Virus record (IMG/VR): IMGVR_UViG_3300004457_000113
Location: 1-38,895 of that record
Origin: a virus
DNA: 38,895 nt
Direction: 5' to 3' (one strand)
How positions within the stretch are numbered: position 1 is the first letter of the stretch; each line of letters opens with the position of its first letter. Of the stretch, positions 1-8,146 are shown in pieces. The notes under the pieces are model-generated. The model was not told where the DNA came from. It ran no database searches and saw only the letters and a list, made by a program, of their open reading frames with translations. The position numbers and the translations under genes were made by a program.

Positions 1-24
1 AAGACTCTTAAGCAATGGCGAGAT

Positions 25-468
25 ATGTCTTACGAAAGAAGGTTTCAGTATGACACAAAGAGCATGACATACACTACTTCTTCGGGAAAGATTCTTTCAT
101 TGGATGCTTCTGCGACTTGTAAAGCAGGTGAACTTTCCGATGCGTTAAGTAGTGGTCTTATGAATGGGCAGAAATGCCCTTCTTTCCAAATCTCTGCCAA
201 TCCAGATGCAGAACAACTCAAAGTTCTGGTCGGAAGCAAGATGGGCGGCGAAACATATACTGACTTAGTAGAATCGCTGACGTTGATAAAATGGGATACT
301 ATCGAGATAGTAGCAAGTGGTCTGGAAAATACATTCGCTTTAGTGGAGCGCAACCGAGACGTTAAGTTGGTCGTGTTTGATTTGACTAAAGAGGGTGCTT
401 CTGGCGCACTTTTAGCAATCGAAATCGTCGGTATCGGTATTATTCTTCAACGTGTTTCGTATGTCTGA
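25..468 (+). CDS. Unidentified protein, possibly 5'-truncated
   Basis: I do not recognise this 147-residue protein. Its frame is also open from base 1 to the ATG at 25 (eight more codons), so the true start may lie outside the window and the annotated ATG is only the first one visible. It has no clear motif. The C-terminal end (IVGIGIILQRV) is hydrophobic but too short to be a confident membrane segment. Its stop codon overlaps the start of the next gene within ATGTCTGA, as expected for translational coupling at the head of the early block. Codon use matches the neighbours, with many TCG and GTC codons. That it is coding is likely; its function is unknown. Confidence 0.6.
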   Translation: MSYERRFQYDTKSMTYTTSSGKILSLDASATCKAGELSDALSSGLMNGQKCPSFQISANPDAEQLKVLVGSKMGGETYTDLVESLTLIKWDTIEIVASGLENTFALVERNRDVKLVVFDLTKEGASGALLAIEIVGIGIILQRVSYV

Positions 469-802
469 TAAATACATCTTATCGGCAGTAGCGGGTGGTT
501 GTAGCCTTCCCAGAGAAGATATTCTACACGCTCTGTCGAAGATGGGTAAGATAATGTCGAGGAAGAGGATACATCTCAAAGTAGCAGTCATGCACCACGT
601 CCTGCAAATGGAAAGTGGAGAAGTTACTTCCTCTCTCGGTACTTGCGAGGAAATCAATCCCTTTATTCGCAATAAGTCTGGTGTAACAACTATGTCTGTC
701 GCTGCTATCTTTCGCTTGATGGTCAAGTGGGGATACCTTGAAAGATTAGTTACATCTAACGGTACTGTGTATAGGAGAACTGCGTATGTGGGAAGTAGTT
801 GA
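461..802 (+). CDS. Small winged-helix-like protein
   Basis: This is a 113-residue basic, helical protein. Its C-terminal half (IFRLMVKWGYLERL followed by NGTVYRRT) looks like the recognition helix and wing of a winged helix-turn-helix domain, as in replication-initiation or transcription-regulatory proteins; this rests on pattern only. I chose the ATG at 461 over an in-frame GTG at 452 because it sits in the stop-start overlap with the upstream gene. Its 3' end overlaps the methyltransferase start by 17 bases, so the two are probably cotranscribed. A role in early gene control or replication would fit the neighbourhood, but nothing in the sequence proves it. Confidence 0.6.
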   Translation: MSDKYILSAVAGGCSLPREDILHALSKMGKIMSRKRIHLKVAVMHHVLQMESGEVTSSLGTCEEINPFIRNKSGVTTMSVAAIFRLMVKWGYLERLVTSNGTVYRRTAYVGSS

Positions 803-1580
803 AGGCAGTATATTTAATGTCGATTTAGAGAAGAAGAAGTATCGTTGTTGCGTTACTTCCCCTCCTTACTTCGGTATGCGAAGTTACGGCGATTCAGAAG
901 AGGAACTCGGAAGTGATTCCTCTCTCGATGATTATATCGAAGAACTATGTAGTGCCTTTGATGACGTGCGAGAACTACTGACGGATGACGGTACTCTCTG
1001 GGTCAATATGGGCGATTGCTACAATGGTTCTGGAGGAGCAGGTTCTGATTACAAAGAGGGCGGTATCAAAGAAGGTCGCAACAAATGGGGAAGTCGCAGA
1101 GTCAAAGGATTGGCTCCCAAGAATCTGATTGGTGTCGGATGGAGATTTGCTTTTGCTATGCAGAAGCGAGGTTGGATATTGCGAAGTGAGATTATTTGGT
1201 CTAAGACTAAATCATATCCTCAACCAGAAGCGTACATCAAGAGACCCATCCCTAAGCACGAAACGATATTCATGTTCTCTAAATCGCATGATTATCACTA
1301 CAATGCGGCTAATCTGTTCTCTGTATGGGAGATTACTCCCGTATCTAAGAGTGGGCATGAGGCTCCGTATCCTGTGGAGTTAGCAGAGCGTTGCGTTTTA
1401 GCAGGCTCAGATGAGGGAGATTGGGTTCTCGACCCTTTTGCAGGCTCTGGTACGACAGCCGTAGCAGCGATTACTCGCAGGAGGAATGCTACTATGGTCG
1501 AACTCTATCCAGAAATAGCAAAAAGTATGGTCGAGAGGCTGAACAATACACCCGATTTAGCCGACGATAGTTGGGTTTAA
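786..1580 (+). CDS. Amino-group DNA methyltransferase (N4-C or N6-A)
   Basis: This 264-residue enzyme should transfer a methyl group from S-adenosylmethionine to the exocyclic amino group of cytosine or adenine in DNA. The catalytic motif TSPPYFG lies at about residues 24-30, near the N-terminus. The cofactor-binding motif VLDPFAGSGTT lies near residues 214-224. This catalytic-before-cofactor order is that of the beta class. An SPPY form of the catalytic motif is most common in N4-cytosine enzymes, so m4C is the better guess. Length is normal for a one-domain phage methyltransferase. No restriction endonuclease is next to it, so it more likely protects viral DNA than belongs to a restriction system. 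The target sequence cannot be read from the protein. Confidence 0.93.
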   Translation: MWEVVEGSIFNVDLEKKKYRCCVTSPPYFGMRSYGDSEEELGSDSSLDDYIEELCSAFDDVRELLTDDGTLWVNMGDCYNGSGGAGSDYKEGGIKEGRNKWGSRRVKGLAPKNLIGVGWRFAFAMQKRGWILRSEIIWSKTKSYPQPEAYIKRPIPKHETIFMFSKSHDYHYNAANLFSVWEITPVSKSGHEAPYPVELAERCVLAGSDEGDWVLDPFAGSGTTAVAAITRRRNATMVELYPEIAKSMVERLNNTPDLADDSWV

Positions 1581-1606
1581 ATGATAGTCAGTATGTGGGT
1601 GATGGT

Positions 1607-1909
1607 ATGAATGTCATAACAGTACCATGCCCCGAATGCGAAGAATTGATTGAACAGGATGTCGAAGGATATGGGGTTCACATATTGCTATGCGAATGTG
1701 GGAATGAAATGAAACTCGACCTAAGTAGATTCATACGCAAGAAATTGGCCGATTACAAAGATAAAGATTGGCTCCTAAAGAAATACGTCGATGAAGAAAT
1801 GTCGATGGCAGAAATAGCAAGTATCTGCGCCGTATCCCCCATGACTATTCACAACTGGTTGATTACTCACGACATCGAAAAGAGGTCGAGAGGTCGTCGC
1901 TCGAAGTAG
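1607..1909 (+). CDS. Zinc-ribbon plus helix-turn-helix protein
   Basis: This protein of about 100 residues has an N-terminal zinc ribbon (CPEC near residue 7, then CECG about 27 residues later). A C-terminal helix-turn-helix of the resolvase/homeodomain-like type follows (MSMAEIASICAVSPMTIHNW), and it ends in a basic tail, RSRGRRSK. The ATG at 1607 is preferred over an upstream TTG because GGTGAT lies just before it, a good match to the archaeal anti-Shine-Dalgarno. It is probably a DNA-binding regulator made early. It is followed by an intergenic TATA box, so the next gene starts a new transcript. Confidence 0.75.
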   Translation: MNVITVPCPECEELIEQDVEGYGVHILLCECGNEMKLDLSRFIRKKLADYKDKDWLLKKYVDEEMSMAEIASICAVSPMTIHNWLITHDIEKRSRGRRSK

Positions 1910-1911
1910 GG

Positions 1912-1919
1912 TTTATATT
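1912..1919 (+). promoter_or_regulatory. Archaeal TATA box for the GNAT/PolB transcript
   Basis: TTTATATT is centred about 27 bases before the ATG at 1943, the normal distance from an archaeal TATA box to a transcription start. The mRNA would begin at or next to the start codon, and no Shine-Dalgarno sequence is present, so the message is probably leaderless. The same octamer precedes the gene at 4757. Confidence 0.65.
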
Positions 1920-1942
1920 GACATCTCGTCTTATCTCTGTTT

Positions 1943-2434
1943 ATGGAAGAGAGTGGCGAATTGGTAATCAGACACATGACAGAGTTCGGTTTGTTGTGTG
2001 CTTTAGAGCATAATAAGAATGAACATAACCCCGACCCTGTGTTGAAAGGTTATCCAGATATTTACAGAGATGCTCAATACTTCGTAGTTTTTAATGGCGT
2101 GGAAGTCTTGGGCTACACTTCTTACAATCATATGGGCGAGTACATAGTCGTAGGCAATACGTATGTCATGCCCGAGTGGAGAAGTGTGGGGTTGCATAGA
2201 CACTTGCTAAAAGCGAGGAACCGTTACTTATCGCAGTTCGGTCAAAGTATCATCACCGTATTGAATCCTCTTGCGGATGTGAAGAAAGCGCAACTTCGCA
2301 AGGTGGTTAGTTCGTTGTGTTACTGGAAAGTAGGTCGATGGGAAGATGTCGAAGATATTATGGATGAAGCAGAATATATGGGTCAATTTTATGACCATGA
2401 GACTTGGAGACTCGACATGAAGGTGATTCTCTGA
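1943..2434 (+). CDS. GNAT-like N-acetyltransferase
   Basis: This 163-residue protein has the features of the GCN5-related acyltransferase fold. A central beta segment (FVVFNGVEVLGYTSY, then YIVVGNTYVMPEWRS) runs into a glycine-containing cofactor loop and helix, RSVGLHRHLLKARNRYL, which corresponds to motif A for acetyl-CoA. The cofactor loop is less glycine-rich than the usual Q/RxxGxG/A, so enzymatic activity is likely but not certain, and the substrate is unknown. It begins right downstream of a TATA box and its 3' end overlaps the polymerase gene by 31 bases, so both are probably on one leaderless early message. Viral GNAT proteins often modify host or viral proteins, but that cannot be told here. 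Confidence 0.7.
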   Translation: MEESGELVIRHMTEFGLLCALEHNKNEHNPDPVLKGYPDIYRDAQYFVVFNGVEVLGYTSYNHMGEYIVVGNTYVMPEWRSVGLHRHLLKARNRYLSQFGQSIITVLNPLADVKKAQLRKVVSSLCYWKVGRWEDVEDIMDEAEYMGQFYDHETWRLDMKVIL

Positions 2435-4632
2435 TTATCGAGAGAGGAAGAGAAAACGGTATCGTCGTGCGATATCGCAACGAGCAAGGAGAGCGTTGTA
2501 TAGACAAAGTCAAAGGTAAACAGCCGTACTGCTATGTCAAAGCAGACGCAGGTCGGCATGAGGGTCTGTATGGAGAGACTCTGACGACGAGAGAGTTTAG
2601 GTCTACACAGGATATGCACGAATACGCTAAGAACCATGATACATGGGAATCAAATATCGCATGGGAGAATCGTGTTTTAGCAGATTCTGGAAGAAGTTTT
2701 GACAATTACGAACACCGAGTCTGGTTCCTCGATATGGAATGGAAGATAGATTCTGGTGAAATTACAATCATAGTCGTGCGAGACTCGAAGATGGGCGAGT
2801 ACGTATGGTTCCACCACGAAGATTACGAAGCGGGTCATTACGATTCGATACCTGCTAAAAACCATCCCTATGGTAAAGATGCTTGCGAGTCTGGAGATAG
2901 GAAGTTCAAGGCTTTTGCTAATGAAAGGGATATGCTACTGGATGTTACACGTATGCTCGTCAAGCATGACCCAGACATCATTACAGGTTGGAACGTCATA
3001 AACGCAGATATGCAGCAGTTACTCAAGCGTTTTAATGCGAATAACCTCGATGCTCGCCTACTATCCCCTATGAAGCGTGTGCGATATGACTTCGGGGATT
3101 GGGGTCAGCCTTTAGCAGGGATAAACTGTATTGATTTGATGGTCGGTTTCAAGAAGTTATGGACTCTGAAAAACGGACAACTGCCTGCTATGTCCCTCGA
3201 CGCAGTATCCGAGTTCTGCTTAGGTGATAAGAAAGTACCTCTGGAGGACGGCCACGATACGTATTACACGGACTTCGGTACATATCTGGATTACGCAAGA
3301 CAGGACGTAGACTTGTTGCCCAGACTCAACGAACTGGTCGATGTTCTTGGTTACTTTACTGCTTTGCAACACATCGTTCAATGCGATATTAGAAGTACGC
3401 CTTTCGTTACCAAGATGTTTTCTGTTCTTGCTATTCGTGATGAGAACTTCAAGCAGAAGATACCAAGCAAGCCTAAGTTTGCTAAAGTAGATTACGAAGG
3501 CGCAGACATCATGACTCCTGTTGCGGGTCTGTATCATGACATCGGTATCTTCGACGTGAAAGCGATGTACCATAGCAACATTAGCAAGTATGGTATTTGT
3601 TGGACTACTCTCGATGACAGCGAGAAAGCGCAGGACTGCGGCAATGGTATCAAGTTCGATAGGTCTCGCAAGGGACTTCTTTGCCGTCAGATGGATAACA
3701 TGACATTGTTGCGTAACAGGTACAAGCGTAAGATGAAGGAAGCGGATAACGACGCAGAACGAAAGCGATACGATGCACTACAATATGCTACGAAGTCGCT
3801 TGTCGCATCTATGTACGGAGTAGCGGGAGATGCTAAGTACGGAATGTATCACCCAGACATCGCAGCCGCTATCACCTACACGTCTCGCAAGACATTGGGA
3901 CAACTGCGTGATATTGCGGAAGGTCTCGGGCATCGTGTCATTTACGGACATACGGATTCAATCATGTGTGAAGTCGCAACACCAGAAGAAGGAGTAGCGG
4001 CCTTGAAGATTATTGACGAGGCTATGTATCCTATCGAGACCGAGTTCGAGAAGTGGTCGTCCTCATTCCTCGTAGTTGCTAAAAATCGTTACGCAGGTAT
4101 GGTATCATGGACGGATGGAGAGCATCATGCTCCAGAGCGATACGTCAAAGGAATCGAGATGAAGCAGAGTAGACTGCCTAAAGCGATGAAGGATGCTATG
4201 GGAACGGTCATAGATGGTATTTTAGAGGGTCGTGAGGAGACTGAAATAACAGGTCTCTTGAGTACATTGACTTCCGCAGTAGTCAATAAGGAAATCCCCC
4301 CAGAGGAACTGACTATCAAGGCTAAATTGAAACAGGACTTGCATAAATATCGCGTGTTAAGTGAGGCGAGAGCAGGTGCGGCGTGGGCTAACGAGCATCT
4401 GGGCAAGGGCTATCGCAAAGACTCGTACTTCTACTGCACTCTGGATGAGAATGGTGATTATATCGCATTTGACGAACCTTCTGAACTGGAGGGTATAGCA
4501 AAAATTGGATACCGACAGATGGCACAGAAGTTCATCGTAGACAAAGTAAAACCGTACTACGAGGTCATGTCTTGGGACTATATGCCTCTCGAAAACGCCC
4601 TACGTGGTCTTGATAAGACAGCGTGGGTATAA
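2404..4632 (+). CDS. polB: Family B DNA polymerase with proofreading exonuclease
   Basis: This 742-residue replicative polymerase has an intact 3'-5' exonuclease: Exo I FLDMEWK (D110, E112), Exo II GWNVINADM near residue 195, and Exo III YARQD near 297. The polymerase motifs follow: motif A DVKAMYHSN near 382, motif B KSLVASMYG near 462, and motif C YGHTDSI near 513. Several positions differ from the family consensus. Motif C has His for the first Asp, motif A has His where YPS is usual, and motif B has Ala where Asn is usual, but the main catalytic aspartates of motifs A and C are present. The only upstream start in this frame is a TTG at 2404, because TGA at 2398 closes the frame; the start is therefore somewhat uncertain. 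It should copy the viral genome together with the primase encoded downstream. Confidence 0.95.
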   Translation: METRHEGDSLIIERGRENGIVVRYRNEQGERCIDKVKGKQPYCYVKADAGRHEGLYGETLTTREFRSTQDMHEYAKNHDTWESNIAWENRVLADSGRSFDNYEHRVWFLDMEWKIDSGEITIIVVRDSKMGEYVWFHHEDYEAGHYDSIPAKNHPYGKDACESGDRKFKAFANERDMLLDVTRMLVKHDPDIITGWNVINADMQQLLKRFNANNLDARLLSPMKRVRYDFGDWGQPLAGINCIDLMVGFKKLWTLKNGQLPAMSLDAVSEFCLGDKKVPLEDGHDTYYTDFGTYLDYARQDVDLLPRLNELVDVLGYFTALQHIVQCDIRSTPFVTKMFSVLAIRDENFKQKIPSKPKFAKVDYEGADIMTPVAGLYHDIGIFDVKAMYHSNISKYGICWTTLDDSEKAQDCGNGIKFDRSRKGLLCRQMDNMTLLRNRYKRKMKEADNDAERKRYDALQYATKSLVASMYGVAGDAKYGMYHPDIAAAITYTSRKTLGQLRDIAEGLGHRVIYGHTDSIMCEVATPEEGVAALKIIDEAMYPIETEFEKWSSSFLVVAKNRYAGMVSWTDGEHHAPERYVKGIEMKQSRLPKAMKDAMGTVIDGILEGREETEITGLLSTLTSAVVNKEIPPEELTIKAKLKQDLHKYRVLSEARAGAAWANEHLGKGYRKDSYFYCTLDENGDYIAFDEPSELEGIAKIGYRQMAQKFIVDKVKPYYEVMSWDYMPLENALRGLDKTAWV

Positions 4633-4639
4633 TTCTAAT

Positions 4640-4721
4640 TGGCGAGTGTGTGGTATTCCTTGAGAGGGTCATGGTTAATTTTGCAGGGCATTTATGCTTG
4701 ACTTCCCGAAGTCCCTCGCCA
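4640..4721 (+). other. Intergenic element with nested inverted repeats
   Basis: The 124-base gap after the polymerase gene can fold into a closed structure. TGGCGAG (4640-4646) pairs with CTCGCCA (4715-4721), AGGG pairs with CCCT inside it, and two small hairpins lie in the middle (GCAT-TT-ATGC and GACTT-CCCG-AAGTC). It follows the polymerase stop and precedes the next TATA box, so it may end the polymerase transcript or be a small RNA. The seven-pair closing stem suggests a tRNA, but no T-loop or D-loop signature is present. Confidence 0.35.
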
Positions 4722-4726
4722 TCAGA

Positions 4727-4734
4727 TTTATATT
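4727..4734 (+). promoter_or_regulatory. Archaeal TATA box for the nuclease/methyltransferase/primase block
   Basis: TTTATATT is centred about 26 bases before the ATG at 4757. It is identical to the octamer before the gene at 1943. The distance predicts a leaderless message that starts at the zinc protein and probably runs on through the overlapping Cas4-like and methyltransferase genes. Confidence 0.65.
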
Positions 4735-4756
4735 ATCGTAAGGACAACCACTAACT

Positions 4757-5047
4757 ATGCCGAGCAAAAGAAAGCCGACTATACGTGAACTGGACGAGAA
4801 GATGAGCATTATGGTGAGTAGGGTGGATACCTTCCTTAACATGATTGTGCAAGAAATAGAAAAGCATAATACGATTATATCGAAGATGCTTGAAGCGCAA
4901 GGACTCATGGACTCGCAGGAATGTGGTTCCTGTGGGGGTATCGTAAGAACCCCTATCCTCGATGGAATTGACAAAGTGGATGAATGTCCCTACTGCAATG
5001 AACCTTTGAATAAAGAACAACAGAAACTTCCCCTCGAAGAGGAATGA
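4757..5047 (+). CDS. Coiled-coil zinc-ribbon protein
   Basis: This 96-residue protein has a predicted long N-terminal helix (roughly residues 10-50, rich in Glu, Lys, Ile and Met with heptad-like spacing), then a four-cysteine zinc site made of CGSC and CPYC about 20 residues apart. Such small proteins often bridge nucleic acid and protein partners, but I cannot name its family. It starts 26 bases after the centre of a TATA box, and its stop overlaps the Cas4-like start as ATGA, so translation of the two is probably coupled. The pairing with a nuclease suggests an accessory role in replication or repair; this is inference from position. Confidence 0.75.
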   Translation: MPSKRKPTIRELDEKMSIMVSRVDTFLNMIVQEIEKHNTIISKMLEAQGLMDSQECGSCGGIVRTPILDGIDKVDECPYCNEPLNKEQQKLPLEEE

Positions 5048-6024
5048 GTATGAAAGACCCATCCGAAATGGATGCTAAAGAGTTGCAAGAAAACTCTTCG
5101 TATGACCCGAATGACGCAGAAGAGAAGCCTTTTCTGCGAGTATCGAAGTCGTCTTTCATCGGATATGATATGTGTCCGAGAAAATACTGGTGGGAGAAGG
5201 TTCAATTAAAGAATCAAAGGATGCCTGCTACTCCCGCTATGATTCGTGGGGGCTTCGTACATAAGAACCTCGAAATCCTATACGATAATTGGGATGGTCA
5301 GTCTGTCCTCTCCCCTCTTATTCCAGAGGGTCGTGAAGATATAGCGAATGAGAACTTAGCGTTCTTGGAAGAATGTCGTATCGCAAAGTGGGGAATCGAG
5401 AGTTTCGAGCCAGATGAATACGAAGTAAAGCACTACGTATGGGATGCGGAATACGAAGTAGTCCTCGTAGGAATGATAGACGGCGTACTCGTACATCCAG
5501 ATGGAGGTCTATGTATCTACGAATTGAAAACAGGTAACATGGCGAGTACGAAGATGTCAAAGACTCGCAAGGAACTTTGCTACTATACTCGTATGCTGAA
5601 ATTGATGGGCGAAACCAGACCTATCACTCACTTCGCATACTTATGTCCAGACGCAGAGAATCACAAATTCATCGCAGAACTTTGCAATTGGGGTATCTAT
5701 CAGCAGGTCGATGGCAAGAAGAAGCGTGTCGATTGGGATGAGGATAGAGTTCTCATGAGCGAAGCAGGTTGGCTCGATTCAGACAGCAAGCGTGATGTCG
5801 CTATCGGCAAGAAGGGTAAAGGGTTACTCGTCATCGAAAAACTGAATAATCGCAGTATGACTGCTTTTGAGAAGAGTTATGCTAAAGTCGTGGAAGGAAT
5901 TAAGACCCACGAATGGGATATGAAGTGGAATGATTACTTCTGCCCTGCATGGTGTGAGTTTGCTATGTCTTGCGAGAGCGAGTTAAACGGACTCGATAAT
6001 CTATGGGAAGGCGATGAATGGTGA
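5044..6024 (+). CDS. Cas4-like PD-(D/E)XK nuclease with Fe-S cluster
   Basis: This 326-residue protein belongs to the RecB/Cas4-type nuclease family. It has the N-terminal KSSFIGYDMCPRKYWW segment with the first cluster cysteine, RGGFVHKNLE, then the catalytic core GMIDGVL (Asp) and YELKTGN (Glu-x-Lys, near residue 160). The C-terminal CPAWCEFAMSC supplies the other three cysteines of a 4Fe-4S cluster. Known members degrade or resect DNA ends. In archaeal viruses they are usually found with replication genes rather than with CRISPR adaptation genes, and no cas1 or cas2 is present here. The start overlaps the upstream stop by four bases (a second ATG lies six bases on) and the end overlaps the methyltransferase by seven. 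It probably processes viral or host DNA during replication or recombination. Confidence 0.9.
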   Translation: MSMKDPSEMDAKELQENSSYDPNDAEEKPFLRVSKSSFIGYDMCPRKYWWEKVQLKNQRMPATPAMIRGGFVHKNLEILYDNWDGQSVLSPLIPEGREDIANENLAFLEECRIAKWGIESFEPDEYEVKHYVWDAEYEVVLVGMIDGVLVHPDGGLCIYELKTGNMASTKMSKTRKELCYYTRMLKLMGETRPITHFAYLCPDAENHKFIAELCNWGIYQQVDGKKKRVDWDEDRVLMSEAGWLDSDSKRDVAIGKKGKGLLVIEKLNNRSMTAFEKSYAKVVEGIKTHEWDMKWNDYFCPAWCEFAMSCESELNGLDNLWEGDEW

Positions 6025-6827
6025 ATGTCTTATCGGCTTTTGATGGTATCGCTTGTGGTCTTGAGGCTCTCAAGAGAGCAGGTATCGAGGTTACGAATTA
6101 CTTCGCAAGCGAAGTAGACGAGTATGCGATTAAGGTCGCTATGAAAAACCATCCAGAAATTATTCAGTTGGGCGATGTCAAGAATTGGAGAGAATGGGAT
6201 TTGCCAGAAATTGATTTGGTTATCGGAGGTTCTCCCTGTCAAGGATTCTCTTACGCAGGTAAACAACTAAACTTCGATGACCCTCGCAGTAGGCTGTTTT
6301 TCGATTTCGTGGATATTATCAATCACTTCAAAACGAAGTATTTCTTGAGCGAGAACGTGCTAATGAAGAAGGAGTGGGAGGATGTGATGTCTCAACAACT
6401 GGGTGTCATGCCCATCATGATTAACAGTACACTCGTATCGGCACAGAATCGCAAGAGACTGTACTGGACTAATATCCCTAATGTCGGACAGCCAGAGGAC
6501 AAAGGTATCTTGCTAAAAGATATTCTTGAGAATGGCGTAGTCGATAGAGATAAGAGTTACTGCATAGATGCTAATTATTTCAAAGGCGGTAACTTAAAGT
6601 CTTATTATGAGAAGGGTCGTAGGCAGTTAGTTTTTGTAGAGCGAGGTTTTGACTATCGCAAACTAACTCCTATCGAGTGCGAGAGATTACAGACTCTCCC
6701 AGATAACTACACCGAAGGCGTTTCAAACACTCAGAGATACAAAATGTTGGGTAACGGCTGGACTGTCGATGTCATTTCTCATATTTTCAAAAATATAGGA
6801 CAGGAGGATGAGAACAAATGGATATGA
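6018..6827 (+). CDS. DNA cytosine-C5 methyltransferase
   Basis: This 269-residue enzyme should methylate carbon 5 of cytosine in DNA using S-adenosylmethionine. The cofactor motif SAFDGIACG is at the N-terminus, the catalytic loop GGSPCQGFS with its nucleophilic cysteine is near residue 70, the ENV motif is near 112, and motif X GNGWTVDVI is near 246. It is shorter than typical bacterial enzymes (about 320-400 residues), with a small target-recognition region at about 150-215, so it resembles compact viral enzymes. It is the second DNA methyltransferase in this early block and differs in class from the one at 786. No endonuclease partner is visible. Protection of viral DNA against host restriction is the simplest reading. 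Confidence 0.93.
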   Translation: MVNVLSAFDGIACGLEALKRAGIEVTNYFASEVDEYAIKVAMKNHPEIIQLGDVKNWREWDLPEIDLVIGGSPCQGFSYAGKQLNFDDPRSRLFFDFVDIINHFKTKYFLSENVLMKKEWEDVMSQQLGVMPIMINSTLVSAQNRKRLYWTNIPNVGQPEDKGILLKDILENGVVDRDKSYCIDANYFKGGNLKSYYEKGRRQLVFVERGFDYRKLTPIECERLQTLPDNYTEGVSNTQRYKMLGNGWTVDVISHIFKNIGQEDENKWI

Positions 6828-6970
6828 TATGCGAAGTTTGCGATGGATTGATGCAGGTAACAACCGAAGAAGGAAAGCCGATGATGCTATTATCGGGAGA
6901 TGTAGAGACTGGTAACAAACGAGTAGCGGTATGTCTTTTCTGTGGTAATCGACGGATTCTTAAGGACTAA
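6818..6970 (+). CDS. Small four-cysteine zinc-finger protein
   Basis: This 50-residue ORF starts at ATG 6818, about ten bases after an AGGAGG Shine-Dalgarno at 6802-6807, and overlaps the end of the methyltransferase gene. It carries CEVC near the N-terminus and CLFCGN near the C-terminus, about 33 residues apart, the pattern of a small zinc ribbon. The strong ribosome binding site and tight packing between two real genes support translation. It lies directly before the primase gene, so a nucleic-acid-binding accessory role is plausible, but no function can be assigned. Confidence 0.7.
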   Translation: MDMICEVCDGLMQVTTEEGKPMMLLSGDVETGNKRVAVCLFCGNRRILKD

Positions 6971-6986
6971 AGGAAGTGTGGGGTTC

Positions 6987-7955
6987 ATGTTGGAATTTCC
7001 GAGACAGATTGGTTTGAAGAGAACGAGATGCTACGATAGAGGAGCGTTTCGTGATTACGTCAAGCGTCTGAATGGTCGTAGCGACCTATATACGAGCCTG
7101 TACTACTTCGATGACCCTAACGATTACGACTCCGTAGTTATGGATAGAGCGTGGTGGGATTTCGATATGACCGAAGAGTACGATATGACGAAAGTCAAGA
7201 CCGATGTCGCCAATCTCATTCGTAGATTGGAGGGAGATGTTCACCTCGTCGCTACGGGTCGTGGGTTCCACGTACATCAGATATTCGATAGACCTGTGCG
7301 TGGTCGAGAGTGGGCGTTCCATCTCGACAGATACCAACGCAAGATGTGTGAGGGTCTCGAATCCATTGATGGTGTAGGTTATCCAGAGAAGTTATGTCGC
7401 ATACCTAAGACGTACAACTGCAAGCGTGGTAAGTGGGCTGTTCCTATCAATGCTCTGTATTTTAGCGATGACCCTCATGGTTTCCAGATACCTAAGACAG
7501 TAGAGGGAAGTGCGAGATGGTGTCCTTTCACAGGAATTGCAGGTTCGCAACTATTTGATTTAGTTCGTTGGAATGCTGACAATCCTAATGTGGAACCGAA
7601 GCAACAATCACATACAGTAAAGGTCGGCAGCCACGAAGGAGATGTTCTACTTCCTACTTGCTTAGAACGTGCCATAACACTCTCCAATCCACCTCATCAT
7701 GTACGAGTAGCCCTTGTGCAAGAGATGGCGAGGCAGTTACGTTGGTACGCTAATCCGAACGATATATCGCACGAAGAGAAGATGGATATAGCGAATACCA
7801 TCTGTTCCTTCATTTCTGAACTTGGGTGGACTGACTACAATCCTGCAACCACCCAGAAGTATGTGCGTGGTATGATGAAATACGCAAACGCACCTTCTCC
7901 TATGTGGTATAAGCGACATAATCTTTGTCAGGGAGGCTGTTGGTATTGCGATTAG
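6987..7955 (+). CDS. Archaeo-eukaryotic primase, PriS-like
   Basis: This 322-residue protein has the motifs of the archaeal/eukaryotic small primase subunit. WWDFD near residue 55 carries the metal-binding Asp-x-Asp, GRGFHVHQIF near 91 is the family's SGxGxHxH-type motif, and RIPKTYNCKRG near 137 is the basic third motif. A C-terminal cluster CQGGCWYC may bind zinc. It should make the primers extended by the family B polymerase. The ATG at 6987 was chosen with AGGAAG upstream at 6971-6976; GTG at 6978 is an alternative. No fused helicase domain is visible, so the replicative helicase is either host-supplied or encoded outside this window. Confidence 0.88.
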   Translation: MLEFPRQIGLKRTRCYDRGAFRDYVKRLNGRSDLYTSLYYFDDPNDYDSVVMDRAWWDFDMTEEYDMTKVKTDVANLIRRLEGDVHLVATGRGFHVHQIFDRPVRGREWAFHLDRYQRKMCEGLESIDGVGYPEKLCRIPKTYNCKRGKWAVPINALYFSDDPHGFQIPKTVEGSARWCPFTGIAGSQLFDLVRWNADNPNVEPKQQSHTVKVGSHEGDVLLPTCLERAITLSNPPHHVRVALVQEMARQLRWYANPNDISHEEKMDIANTICSFISELGWTDYNPATTQKYVRGMMKYANAPSPMWYKRHNLCQGGCWYCD

Positions 7956-8146
7956 AACATGATATACGAGAGATGCTCATAGAGGCTAAAGGTATCAGAA
8001 ATATCTGGTTAGAGACAATTATGAATAAGGATTGGGATAATAAGCAAGAGATGATGGAAGCGATTCGCAACTACAATGCTTTGCGTGGAGTAGTCAAAAG
8101 TCTCCAATGGATACTTTCAGATGCTATGCCATCCCCATTAAGTTGA
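7946..8146 (+). CDS. Small helical protein of unknown function
   Basis: This ORF of about 66 residues lies between the primase and the ERCC4 nuclease and overlaps the primase end by a few bases. No ATG is available at its head. A TTG at 7946, nine bases after GGGAGG at 7931-7936, is the most likely start; TTG 7940 and an internal ATG are alternatives. The product is charged and helical with no cysteine cluster or membrane segment. It is likely to be real, because it fills the gap with a good ribosome binding site, but I recognise no family. Confidence 0.5.
   Translation: MRLEHDIREMLIEAKGIRNIWLETIMNKDWDNKQEMMEAIRNYNALRGVVKSLQWILSDAMPSPLS

Noticed and set aside
4640-4721. Possible tRNA because of a seven-pair closing stem and 82-base length
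   Set aside because: No T-loop (TTCRA) or D-loop signature and no anticodon arm in the right place.
5044-6024. CRISPR adaptation gene (cas4)
   Set aside because: The protein is Cas4-like, but there is no cas1, cas2 or repeat array; the neighbours are replication genes, as in archaeal viruses that carry such nucleases alone.
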